Of a stretch of 46,957 bases of DNA, positions 1 through 7,675 are shown in pieces. Source of the DNA: Selenomonas sp. oral taxon 126 (lineage in GTDB: Bacteria > Bacillota > Negativicutes > Selenomonadales > Selenomonadaceae); NCBI RefSeq assembly GCF_001683335.1, contig NZ_CP016201.1, positions 2,270,953 to 2,317,909 on the forward strand, read 5' to 3'. The number at the start of each line of letters is the position of its first letter. Position 1 is the stretch's first letter. The notes under the pieces are model-generated. The model did no database searches. It was not told the origin of the DNA and saw only the letters and a list, made by a program, of their open reading frames with translations. The position numbers were made by a program, and so were the translations under genes.

Positions 1-467
1 ACTCCCGTCCCGGCAATGAACGCTGGCTCGGATATTTGGCGGCCTTTTCCAAGTGGAATTTGCAGCCTGACCCGCGATATGCCGCACAAGGCGACTTCCA
101 TCAGGAGCGCGCCTACGCCGCCATGCACGAGATCATGGAGCAGGACGAGCCGCCGACCGCCGTATTTGCAGCGAACAACATGACGGCGCTGGGCTGTCTG
201 CGCTATTTCAGAGAGCATGGACTAAGGCTCGGTGAGGACGTTTCTATGATCGGCTTCGATGAAATCGAGATGCTCTATTATGGCGGGATCTGTCTCAGCG
301 TCGTGGATCGCGATGTCTATCGCATGGGCCGGGATGCGATTCACCTGCTCACGCGTCGCATCGAGGCGGCAGAGGGGAAAGCTGCGGCAGAACCCGGCCG
401 TCACGAAATCTTTTTGCCGACCAGGCTTGTTTTACGCGGTTCTGAGAAGTGGAGAGGAGAATCATGA
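1..467 (+). CDS. LacI-family transcriptional regulator, C-terminal part (5' end outside window)
   Basis: The reading frame is open from the first bases, so the start and the helix-turn-helix DNA-binding domain lie outside the window. What is visible is about 154 residues of the periplasmic-binding-like effector domain. It contains the family block PPTAVFAANNMTALGCLR followed by GEDVSMIGFDEIE, which are typical of the ligand-binding and dimerisation core of LacI/GalR regulators. The stop codon overlaps the ATG of the next gene in an ATGA junction, so the regulator is translationally coupled to the sugar genes that follow. It probably controls them in response to a sugar or sugar phosphate. The ligand cannot be told from the sequence. 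Confidence 0.85.
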   Translation, partial: SRPGNERWLGYLAAFSKWNLQPDPRYAAQGDFHQERAYAAMHEIMEQDEPPTAVFAANNMTALGCLRYFREHGLRLGEDVSMIGFDEIEMLYYGGICLSVVDRDVYRMGRDAIHLLTRRIEAAEGKAAAEPGRHEIFLPTRLVLRGSEKWRGES

Positions 468-1033
468 AGATGAACGGCTATGAGGCGCTTTATCGCACGA
501 TGCTTCTTGAGCACGAAAAGGTTTTTGCGGCACAGGATACAGAGGCTCTGGAGACTGCTATGCAGGAAATTGCATCTGCCGCGCGCGTCTTCGTCACGGG
601 CGCCGGGCGGGAGGGCATTGCCGCACGCGGATTCGCCATGCGGCTCGTACATCTCGGCAAAGAGGTTCATTGGCTCTGGGACGATACGACGCCCGGGATG
701 AAATCCGGTGACCTTTTCCTTGCGGTCAATGGCTCCGGCTGTATTGGTCATATCGATTATCTGTTGGACCGAGCAAAAGAAACCGGTGCCCGCCGGCTTA
801 TCATTACAGGCTCGCCCGAGGAGAGAACGCCGTCCGAAGCCGATGCCTGCCTTTTTGTGCCGGCGATGGTTTACAAGGGGAAAGACCCGCGTACCGTTGC
901 ATCAGCACAGCCCATGGGAAATCTGTTCGAGCAGCATTTGTTTCTGCTCTTTGATATTCTCGCAATGCTCCTGACGGAGCGCCTCCATGAGACGCATGAA
1001 ACAATGGAAGCGCGCCACCGCAACATTGAGTAG
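464..1033 (+). CDS. hxlB: SIS-domain protein, 6-phospho-3-hexuloisomerase-like
   Basis: This 189-residue protein is a single SIS (sugar isomerase) domain of the size of 6-phospho-3-hexuloisomerase, which interconverts 3-hexulose 6-phosphate and fructose 6-phosphate. Family features are VFVTGAGREGIAARGFAMRL near residues 42-60, a second phosphate-binding stretch NGSG, and the C-terminal PMGNLFEQ, where the family's catalytic Glu sits. The ATG at 464 follows GGAGAGGAGA and overlaps the lacI stop. A GTG at 449 in the same frame is less likely. No hexulose-6-phosphate synthase is visible, so a role in formaldehyde fixation is not supported. With a mutarotase and a sugar importer downstream, it more probably isomerises the phosphorylated form of the imported sugar (inference). 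Confidence 0.8.
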   Translation: MKMNGYEALYRTMLLEHEKVFAAQDTEALETAMQEIASAARVFVTGAGREGIAARGFAMRLVHLGKEVHWLWDDTTPGMKSGDLFLAVNGSGCIGHIDYLLDRAKETGARRLIITGSPEERTPSEADACLFVPAMVYKGKDPRTVASAQPMGNLFEQHLFLLFDILAMLLTERLHETHETMEARHRNIE

Positions 1034-1096
1034 TCAAATCAAGTGTATTTTTTTCTTTCGCATCTATGAGCGGATACCGAATTGGAGGAAATCATT

Positions 1097-1543
1097 ATGT
1101 TAAAAGGCATTCCAAAATGTATCAGCCCTGACCTTTTGAAGGCACTGGCGGATATGGGACACGGCGATCTCGTCGTGATCGCGGACGATTTCTATCCTGC
1201 CGTGTCGATGGCGAAGAATGGCATTACCATCAATGCCGACGGCATCGGCGCGGCGGAGATGCTGGACGGCATTCTGAAGCTCATGCCGCTCGATACGGAG
1301 TATGAAAAGCATCCTGTCCTGATCATGGACGTGATGGAGGAGATGCGCGAGAAGATCGGCCGTCCGAAGGTCTGGGACGACTTTATTGCCGCAGTGAAGG
1401 ACAATGTGCCCGAAGGCGAGAGCTGCGTTGGATTCATTGACCGCTTTAGCTTCTATGATAAGGCAAAGACTGCTTTTGTAACGATCTCGACAGGAGAGCG
1501 TCAGCCTTACGGCTGCGTGATCCTGCAAAAGGGTGTTATGTAG
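1097..1543 (+). CDS. RbsD/FucU-family sugar mutarotase
   Basis: The 148-residue protein matches the RbsD/FucU family, cytoplasmic enzymes that interconvert pyranose/furanose or alpha/beta anomers of imported sugars. It starts MLKGIPKCISPDLLKALADM and has the catalytic His at residue 22 in MGHGD. The closing ERQPYGCVILQKGV is close to the FucU-type C terminus, so I favour the fucose-mutarotase branch over ribose pyranase. GGAGG at 1084-1088 precedes the ATG. It sits between the isomerase and the ABC importer, as such mutarotases usually do, so it likely acts on the sugar brought in by the importer. The natural substrate is not established. Confidence 0.85.
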   Translation: MLKGIPKCISPDLLKALADMGHGDLVVIADDFYPAVSMAKNGITINADGIGAAEMLDGILKLMPLDTEYEKHPVLIMDVMEEMREKIGRPKVWDDFIAAVKDNVPEGESCVGFIDRFSFYDKAKTAFVTISTGERQPYGCVILQKGVM

Positions 1544-1594
1544 GGAAATGCGATCTTCGCATTTTTCTGTGAATAAAGCGAGGAGGATTTTATC

Positions 1595-2677
1595 ATGAAC
1601 ATGAAGAAGAAGCTCTTGGCAGTGGCGCTCGGAGTGACCTGCTGCCTGTCCTTCGCCGGGTGCGGAGACGATGCAAAGCAGACCGCATCGACGGACAAGG
1701 CGACTGCGGCGCGCGTCGTTGAGACAACGGATGTCGCGACGAAGGGAGAGAAGAAGGACTGGAAGATCGCCGTCGTCGTCAAGGACTCGTCCAACGGCTG
1801 GTTCGCCCGTATGGAGGACGGCGTAAAGCAGTTCGCCGCCGATACGGGCATCAACGCCTACCAGAAGGGGCCTGCGGCGACCGATGCGGCACAGCAGGTG
1901 CAGGTCATCCAGGACGTCATCAATCAGGACATCAACGCGCTGTGCGTCGTTCCGGTCGATCCTGCGGCGTGCGATCCCGTGTTGAAGGAGGCGCGCGACA
2001 AGGGCATTCTAGTCATCACGCACGAGGGCTCGACCTGTAAGAACGCAGACTATGATCTCGAGGCGTTCAACAACGCCGGGTACGGTGCGTTCATCATGGA
2101 CAAGCTGCAGGAGGCGATGGGCGGCAAGGGCATCTACACCACGATGGTCGCGCATCTGACCAACGCCTCTCAGAACGAGTGGGCAAACGGCGCGGTTGCG
2201 CAGCAGATGGCAAAGTACCCCGATGTAAAGCTGCTGGACAACCCGAAGCGCGTCGAGTCTGAGAACAACTCCGAAAAGGCGTATCAGGTCGCCAAAGAGG
2301 TCATCAAGGCGCATCCGGAGGTCACGGGCTTCGTCGGCACCAGCTCCATGGACACGCCGGGCGTTGCGCGCGCAATCAACGAGCTTGGACTCAAGGGCAA
2401 AGTCTTTGTCGTGGGAACGGGTATGCCGAATGAGTGCCGCACACTGATCAAGGACGGCTCACTCTCCTACATCACGCTGTGGGACCCCGCAGAGGCAGGC
2501 TATGCAATGTGCGTGCTCGCGCGTCAGATCCTTGAGGGCAAGACCCCGCAGGACGGCATGGATCTCGGTCTGAAATCCTATAACAAACTCCAAGTCAGCC
2601 CGGAGAATCCGCGTCTCTTCATGGGTGCGGGCTGGATTGCAATCAATAAGGATAACGTAGATAACTATAATTTCTGA
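1595..2677 (+). CDS. Sugar ABC transporter substrate-binding lipoprotein (LsrB/RhaS-like)
   Basis: This is a 360-residue type I periplasmic binding protein. The signal peptide ends in lipobox SFAGC (Cys23), so it is a lipoprotein facing the periplasm. After a Thr/Ala-rich linker, the binding fold runs from DWKIAVVVKD to the C-terminal INKDNVDNYNF. The tail (GTGMPNECR, LWDPAEAGYA, LQVSPEN) parallels LsrB and RhaS. Compared with the six AI-2 contacts remembered for LsrB, the Lys in VVVK and the Gln in ASQNEW are kept, but Asp116 is replaced by Glu in THEGST and Asp166 by Ser. AI-2 is therefore not a safe ligand call. A strong GAGGAGG precedes the ATG. The protein delivers its ligand to the ATPase and permeases encoded next. 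Confidence 0.87.
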   Translation: MNMKKKLLAVALGVTCCLSFAGCGDDAKQTASTDKATAARVVETTDVATKGEKKDWKIAVVVKDSSNGWFARMEDGVKQFAADTGINAYQKGPAATDAAQQVQVIQDVINQDINALCVVPVDPAACDPVLKEARDKGILVITHEGSTCKNADYDLEAFNNAGYGAFIMDKLQEAMGGKGIYTTMVAHLTNASQNEWANGAVAQQMAKYPDVKLLDNPKRVESENNSEKAYQVAKEVIKAHPEVTGFVGTSSMDTPGVARAINELGLKGKVFVVGTGMPNECRTLIKDGSLSYITLWDPAEAGYAMCVLARQILEGKTPQDGMDLGLKSYNKLQVSPENPRLFMGAGWIAINKDNVDNYNF

Positions 2678-2693
2678 TCAATAGGATGCCCCG

Positions 2694-2734
2694 GCAAAAG
2701 CGCGGCAGTCCATGGCGGGCTTCTGCGCTTTTGC
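2694..2734 (+). other. Intercistronic hairpin between binding-protein and ATPase genes
   Basis: GCAAAAGCGC (2694-2703) pairs perfectly with GCGCTTTTGC (2725-2734). An alternative outer stem, CCCGGCA with TGCCGGG (2690-2696 and 2739-2745), reaches the ATPase Shine-Dalgarno. There is no T-run, so it is not a classic terminator. Hairpins at this place often protect the 3' end of the binding-protein message and raise its level over the membrane genes (known for maltose-type operons; inferred here). Confidence 0.6.
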
Positions 2735-2759
2735 TGTATGCCGGGAGGAGGAGCAGAAT

Positions 2760-4262
2760 TTGTCTGACTATATTTTGAGGGCAGTGGGTATTAAGAAATA
2801 CTTCGGCGGCGTCAAGGCGCTTGACGGCGTGAACCTCTCGATACGAAAGGGAGAAATTCACTGCCTCGCAGGGGAGAATGGCTGCGGAAAGTCAACCATC
2901 ATCAATATTATCTCAGGATTTTATACGCCGGATGCCGGCACGCTCGAAATCGACGGGCAATCATTTGACCGAATGACTCCGCAGACGGCGATTACGAGCG
3001 GTATTCAGGTCATTTATCAGGATCTGTCCCTTTTTCCGAATCTGACGGTGCAGGAGAATCTGGCGCTGAACATGGAGGTCGCGGCGGGGCGTACATTCGT
3101 GAACAGAGCCCGCATGAGGGAGACTGCGCTTGCAGCGCTCTCGAAAATCAATCTGACGCTTGATCTGGATGAGCTCGTGGAGAACCTCACCTTTGGGATG
3201 CGGCAGATGATTGCAATCAGTCGGGCGCTGCTCAACGACGCGCGCCTCATCATCATGGATGAGCCGACCACCGGACTGACGAAGAAGGAAGTGGATACCC
3301 TCTTTCGCCTCATTCGGGAGCTGCAGTCGCGCGGCATCGCTGTTCTCTTCGTTTCGCACAAACTGGACGAGGTATTCGAGATCGCGGAGCGGTTCACCAT
3401 CTTCCGTAGCGGGCGGAATGTGGCAGAGGGCAGCACAAAGGAGCTGAATCAGGACAAGTTCACCTACTATATGACGGGGCGTGAGATCGTCACGCAGCGC
3501 TTCTCCTATGACGTGGAGGATGCGCCGACAGTTCTGGAGATCAGGGATCTGTGTCTCGAAAACGGCTTCAAAAACGTGAGCTTTTCCTTGAAAAAGGGCG
3601 AGATCGTAGGCATCACAGGCCTTTTAGGCTCCGGCCGCACGGAACTTGCCGAGGCACTCTTCGGCTGTCATCGGGCGCAGAGCGGTGAGATACGGATCAA
3701 CGGCAGCAATGTCGAGATCACCTGCATCCGCGACGCGATCGAAAACGGCATTGGCTACCTGCCGCCCGACCGCGTGACGGAGGGGCTGTTTCTCAGTCAA
3801 CCGATCGCAGACAACATCTCTGCGGAAAAATGGAGCGAATACGCCAATGTATTCGGTGCTGTTGATCGGCGCAGGATTGAGGAGATGGCACGTTATTGGG
3901 AAAAGGAGCTGTCGATCGCCCTGCACGATGTCGAGGATCAGGTTGGCACGCTTTCGGGCGGCAATCAGCAGAAATGCGTACTTGCCAAGTGGCTTGCGCT
4001 GGATCTGAACGTGCTCATACTCAACGGCCCGACCGTCGGTGTGGATATCGGCGCGAAATTCGATATATACGAGCGCGTCCGCAGACTCGCGCGGGAGGGG
4101 CTTACGGTTCTGATCATCTCGGACGATCTGCCGGAGATCCTGACCAACTGCAACAGGGTCATGGTCATGCGACAGGGGCGTCTGGTTGCCTCCCTGTCCA
4201 CAGACGGCCTTGAAGAGAGCACGCTCGCCGAGCTTGCCCACGAGGGAGGGAACGTCGCATGA
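2760..4262 (+). CDS. Sugar ABC transporter ATP-binding protein (RbsA/LsrA/MglA type, two ATPase domains)
   Basis: The 500-residue protein has two fused ABC ATPase domains, as in RbsA-type carbohydrate importers. The first domain has Walker A GENGCGKST and the Walker B stretch LIIMDEPTTGLTKKE. The second has the degenerate Walker A GLLGSGRTE, the signature LSGGNQQKC and the altered Walker B LILNGPTVGVD, in which the usual LDEPT is changed to LNGPT. I choose the TTG at 2760 because GGGAGGAGGAG at 2743-2753 lies just upstream and the protein then begins MSDYILRAVGIKKYFGG. An ATG at 2712 would add 16 residues unlike the family. It powers uptake through the two permeases downstream. Its stop overlaps the first permease start (ATGA). 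Confidence 0.88.
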   Translation: MSDYILRAVGIKKYFGGVKALDGVNLSIRKGEIHCLAGENGCGKSTIINIISGFYTPDAGTLEIDGQSFDRMTPQTAITSGIQVIYQDLSLFPNLTVQENLALNMEVAAGRTFVNRARMRETALAALSKINLTLDLDELVENLTFGMRQMIAISRALLNDARLIIMDEPTTGLTKKEVDTLFRLIRELQSRGIAVLFVSHKLDEVFEIAERFTIFRSGRNVAEGSTKELNQDKFTYYMTGREIVTQRFSYDVEDAPTVLEIRDLCLENGFKNVSFSLKKGEIVGITGLLGSGRTELAEALFGCHRAQSGEIRINGSNVEITCIRDAIENGIGYLPPDRVTEGLFLSQPIADNISAEKWSEYANVFGAVDRRRIEEMARYWEKELSIALHDVEDQVGTLSGGNQQKCVLAKWLALDLNVLILNGPTVGVDIGAKFDIYERVRRLAREGLTVLIISDDLPEILTNCNRVMVMRQGRLVASLSTDGLEESTLAELAHEGGNVA

Positions 4263-5275
4263 AAAAGAGAATTTTTACCTCAACAGAGTTCTACGTGGGA
4301 CTGGTTCTGCTCTTTCTCTGCGCTGTCATACAGATGAAGAGCGGCCAGTTCTTTACCGGAAATAATGCGGTGGATCTGCTGCGGGCGTTTTCGGTTCCCG
4401 CCATGTTCTGTATCGGCGAGATGTTTGTCATCATCACGGGCGGTGTGGATGTATCCTTTCCGGCAATCGCGTCCATGTCGATGTTCATTGTCTGCTCGCG
4501 TATGGATCAGGTGACGGATAATCCCGCGCTCTTCTTTGCGGCGGCAATGCTCATCGGTCTTGCCGTGGGGCTTGTCAACGGTTTCATCATCGCACGGTTC
4601 CGCTTTCCGGCGCTGATCGTCACGCTCGGTACGAGCAGCATCTGCTTCGGCATTATGCAGGGCGTGTTCAAATCACGGGAATATCCGCTCTGTGCCCCCC
4701 TTTACGAACTGGGACAGATGAAGCTGTTTTCCGTTACAAATCCCGTCTCCGGGCTGACCTCGGATATGCCCGTCGGAATCGTCCTCATGCTGCTCTTGAT
4801 TTTCTTGGGATGGTTCATTCTGAACCGCACGATGCTCGGGCGCGGCATCTATGCAATCGGCGGTGATGTCAAGGCGGCACAGCGCGCGGGCTTCCAAGTC
4901 TTTCGGACGATCGTGTTCATCTATGCGTTCTCCGGATGTATGGCGGGGCTCATCGGCGTCCTCCGCTCCACCATGCTGCTGGCGGTTCACCCGAACAACC
5001 TTGAGGGGATTGAATTGACTGTGATTGCTGCGTGCGTGCTGGGCGGCGTCCGCATGGAGGGCGGCAAGGGCACCGTATGGGGCGCGCTGTTGGGCATGGC
5101 GCTCCTGACCGTCATGGACAACAGCCTGATCCTCCTCGACATTTCGACGACGTGGCAGAAGGTCTTTACAGGCGCTGTGATCATCATCGGAACGGCGGTA
5201 TCGGCACTGCAGATGCGGCGCAACACACGCCGACTCACGGTGCAGGTGTCCGATGAAGAGGGAGGGAAGCAGTGA
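4259..5275 (+). CDS. Sugar ABC transporter permease 1 (RbsC/LsrC family)
   Basis: This is a 338-residue inner-membrane permease of the BPD_transp_2 (RbsC-like) family with about eight to ten hydrophobic segments. Conserved blocks include GGVDVSFPAIASMSMF near residues 60-75, ALIVTLGTSSICFG, and the coupling region RGIYAIGGDVKAAQRAG, which contacts the ATPase. A typical C-terminal block, CVLGGVRMEGGKGTVWGALLG, is also present. It starts with an ATGA overlap on the ATPase gene and shares a TGATG junction with permease 2, so the three are translationally coupled. Two different permeases in one importer is the arrangement of Lsr and Rha systems, whereas ribose systems use one. Confidence 0.88.
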   Translation: MKKRIFTSTEFYVGLVLLFLCAVIQMKSGQFFTGNNAVDLLRAFSVPAMFCIGEMFVIITGGVDVSFPAIASMSMFIVCSRMDQVTDNPALFFAAAMLIGLAVGLVNGFIIARFRFPALIVTLGTSSICFGIMQGVFKSREYPLCAPLYELGQMKLFSVTNPVSGLTSDMPVGIVLMLLLIFLGWFILNRTMLGRGIYAIGGDVKAAQRAGFQVFRTIVFIYAFSGCMAGLIGVLRSTMLLAVHPNNLEGIELTVIAACVLGGVRMEGGKGTVWGALLGMALLTVMDNSLILLDISTTWQKVFTGAVIIIGTAVSALQMRRNTRRLTVQVSDEEGGKQ

Positions 5276-6282
5276 TGGAAGCGATTCGACAGATGTTCCG
5301 CAGAGATAAGAATCTCATGCGGATGCTCATCGTATTCCTCGTCGTCTTTGCGTTCTGCGCTGTCCTAAAAGGATCGCTCTTCCTCAGCGTATCGAATTTT
5401 CAGTCCATGGGGAAGCAGTTCCCCGAGTTCGGACTGCTCGCGATTGCGATGGCATTTACCCTCTATACCGCCGGCATCGATCTCAGCGTTGTCGCCGTGG
5501 CAAATCTCTCCGCCGTACTCGTGGCAAAGGCGCTGCCCCTCCTGATAACGGCAGAGACGCCCGAGGGAACAGCAGCCGCGATCATTCTTCTGGCATTCCT
5601 CGGCGCATTGCTCTTTGGTATGCTCTGCGGAGCGCTGAACGGATTCCTCATCGGCGCCGTCGGCATCACGCCGATCCTCGCGACGCTCGGCACACAGGCG
5701 CTTTTCATGGGCACGGCAATCGTTCTGACGAACGGGAGCACCCTCGGCGGTCTGCCGCCTCAGATTGCCGCCGCCATGTCTGCAAATACGCTCGGCATTC
5801 CGATGCCGTTTATCATCTTCACGGTGTTCGCCATCGCCGCCGCCTACGTGATGGAGCGGACGACGCTCGGATACAGGCTCCGCATGCTCGGTACGAGCGT
5901 GAAGGCATCCGCATTCTCGGGGTTCAACAATATGCGGCTCTATCTCGCCAACTATATGATCAGCGGCGTTCTGAGTGCGGCGGCAGGTCTCATCATGCTG
6001 GGGCGGTTCAACTCCGCAAAGGCGGACTACGGCGCATCCTATCTGATGGAGGCGATCCTGATCGCGGTGCTCGGCGGCATTGATCCCTACGGCGGCAAGG
6101 GCAATATGAAGGGCGTCATCGTTGCCGTGCTGATCGTGCAGATGATTTCCAGCTGGCTGAATATGTATGAGAGCATATCGAACTTCTACCGCCAGATCAT
6201 CTGGGGTGGCCTCCTGATCTTCGTTCTGATCTACAACTATATTGTCAATGAACGCGAGAAGAAAAAGGCAAGTCAAGTCTAA
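5275..6282 (+). CDS. Sugar ABC transporter permease 2 (RbsC/LsrD family)
   Basis: This is a 335-residue inner-membrane permease and paralogue of the gene before it. It has the family blocks AGIDLSVVAVANLSAV, GFLIGAVGITPILATLGTQA, the coupling stretch YRLRMLGTSVKASAFSG and ILIAVLGGIDPYGGKGN. The C terminus is Lys/Glu-rich and cytoplasmic. GGAGGGA at 5261-5267 points to the ATG at 5275, which overlaps the previous stop (TGATG). A GTG at 5272 is the other option. With permease 1 it should form a heterodimeric channel. The gene is followed directly by a rho-independent terminator and so ends the sugar operon. Confidence 0.88.
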   Translation: MEAIRQMFRRDKNLMRMLIVFLVVFAFCAVLKGSLFLSVSNFQSMGKQFPEFGLLAIAMAFTLYTAGIDLSVVAVANLSAVLVAKALPLLITAETPEGTAAAIILLAFLGALLFGMLCGALNGFLIGAVGITPILATLGTQALFMGTAIVLTNGSTLGGLPPQIAAAMSANTLGIPMPFIIFTVFAIAAAYVMERTTLGYRLRMLGTSVKASAFSGFNNMRLYLANYMISGVLSAAAGLIMLGRFNSAKADYGASYLMEAILIAVLGGIDPYGGKGNMKGVIVAVLIVQMISSWLNMYESISNFYRQIIWGGLLIFVLIYNYIVNEREKKKASQV

Positions 6283-6289
6283 TTTATCA

Positions 6290-6315
6290 AGCAGCCGTCT
6301 ATCGGCTGCTTTTTT
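6290..6315 (+). terminator. Rho-independent terminator of the sugar operon
   Basis: AGCAGCCG (6290-6297) pairs with CGGCTGCT (6303-6310) around a five-base loop and runs into six T residues. It lies 7 bases after the second permease stop. Confidence 0.9.
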
Positions 6316-6345
6316 CATGGAATGACAATATTTTCCGCGAAAGAC

Positions 6346-6374
6346 GTGACAAGACCGCCAAGTCATGCTATAAC
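6346..6374 (+). promoter_or_regulatory. Candidate sigma-70 promoter for the ThrE-type exporter
   Basis: GTGACA (6346-6351) and TATAAC (6369-6374) are separated by exactly 17 bases. A terminator lies directly upstream, so a new promoter is expected here. Transcription would begin near 6381. Confidence 0.6.
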
Positions 6375-6384
6375 TATGTTCATT

Positions 6385-7659
6385 ATGATAAACGAAGCAG
6401 CACGAATCAACATCAACAACATTCTCGAGCGCGCCATCGACATCGGGCAGCGCATGCTCGTCACGGGCGCGGAGGTCAGCCGCGTGGAGCGCACGATCAA
6501 CTTCATCTGCCGCGCGTATGGCGTGCGCCATGTGGACGTGATGGTCATTACGTCCAGCATCATTGTGACGCTGCGCAGCAGCGACATCGGCGTCCTCACG
6601 CAGATGCGGCGCGTACCGGGGCAGGACTTTGACTTTCAGCGGCTCAAGGCGCTGAATCAGCTCTCGCGCGAGATCTGCGCACACCCGATGACCTCGGACG
6701 AGATCAAGGCGCGCATTCGCGAGATCGATACGATGGAGACGATCTCCCTCAAGGCGTCGCTTTTCTATTGGGCACTGATTGCCGCGAGCTTCTCCGCCTT
6801 CTTCGGCGGACGGTTCGAGGATGCCGTCTGTGCGGGCATCGTCGGCGTGCTCCTGCGCCTCGTGCAGTATCTGCTCGGGCAGACGAAGCTGAATGCGTAC
6901 TTTGCGCTCGTCCTGCTCAGCTTTATCGGCGGTATCCTCGCAAACTCCTTTATGTGGGTCGGCATGGACATCCATCCCGCAGCAATCAACATGGGCAACA
7001 TCATGCCCGTGATTCCGGGGCTGGCGCTGATGAATTCGATTCGCGACATGTTCAGTCAGGAGACGATCTCGGGGCTCATCAAGAGCGCGGAGGCGTTCAT
7101 CCTGAGTCTGCTCATTGCGACGGGCTTTGCGTTCAGTGCGACGGGGACGCTCATCGCCTTTGAAACGACATGGTGGGTGTATCTGCTGACCTCGTTTGTC
7201 GGCGGCTTCTGCTTCCACCTGCTCTGGCACGGGCACATCAAGGACGCCGGCATGGGGGCGGTCGTCTGCACGGGAGCGTGGGGCTTTACCATGCTGTTCG
7301 TCGCAATGGACTGGAACGAGTTTGCGGGCTATTTTGCAGGTGCGGTCTTTGCGACGATTGCGGCGGAGATTCTCGCGCGTTTCTACAAAAGCCCCGCGAC
7401 CATCTTCCTCATCATCGGCGTCATCGCCATGGTGCCCGGCGGCTCTCTCTACCGCACGATGTTCTACGCCGTTGCGGCAGACTGGGAGAGGTTCGGCACA
7501 CAGGGCATCAAGACCTTCCTCTACGCCGTCTCGATTGCGGCGGGCATCGTGATTGCAACGGCAATCTGGGAGACGGTCAAGGCGTGGCTGATGAAGCGCG
7601 GGAAAAAGGGAAATCCTGCGGATGCAGAGACCTGCCGCGAAATGCAGGGTGGAACCTGA
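6385..7659 (+). CDS. thrE: Threonine/serine exporter, ThrE family (fused two-domain form)
   Basis: This is a 424-residue membrane protein with an N-terminal cytoplasmic region and about ten transmembrane helices. The first half carries the ThrE mark NILERAIDIGQRMLVTGAEV followed by RVERTINFICRAYG. Helices begin near LFYWALIAASFSAFFGG, and the second half (TWWVYLLTSFVGG, MVPGGSLYRTMF) corresponds to the small ThrE subunit that is separate in some bacteria. ThrE exports threonine and serine by proton exchange. The start is uncertain. ATGs at 6322, 6376 and 6385 are in frame and none has a good Shine-Dalgarno. The promoter at 6346-6374 makes 6385 likely, with a leader of only a few bases, because 6322 lies upstream of the predicted transcript. 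Confidence 0.82.
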   Translation: MINEAARININNILERAIDIGQRMLVTGAEVSRVERTINFICRAYGVRHVDVMVITSSIIVTLRSSDIGVLTQMRRVPGQDFDFQRLKALNQLSREICAHPMTSDEIKARIREIDTMETISLKASLFYWALIAASFSAFFGGRFEDAVCAGIVGVLLRLVQYLLGQTKLNAYFALVLLSFIGGILANSFMWVGMDIHPAAINMGNIMPVIPGLALMNSIRDMFSQETISGLIKSAEAFILSLLIATGFAFSATGTLIAFETTWWVYLLTSFVGGFCFHLLWHGHIKDAGMGAVVCTGAWGFTMLFVAMDWNEFAGYFAGAVFATIAAEILARFYKSPATIFLIIGVIAMVPGGSLYRTMFYAVAADWERFGTQGIKTFLYAVSIAAGIVIATAIWETVKAWLMKRGKKGNPADAETCREMQGGT

Positions 7660-7675
7660 AAAAAGAGGGGACAAT

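Noticed and set aside
464-1033. Formaldehyde-fixing ribulose monophosphate pathway
   Set aside because: Only the isomerase-like half is present. No hexulose-6-phosphate synthase is visible in the window.
1595-6282. AI-2 (Lsr) uptake system
   Set aside because: The layout and the binding-protein tail resemble Lsr, but the contact residues equivalent to Asp116 and Asp166 are changed and no lsrF, lsrG or lsrK is nearby. I therefore name only the family.
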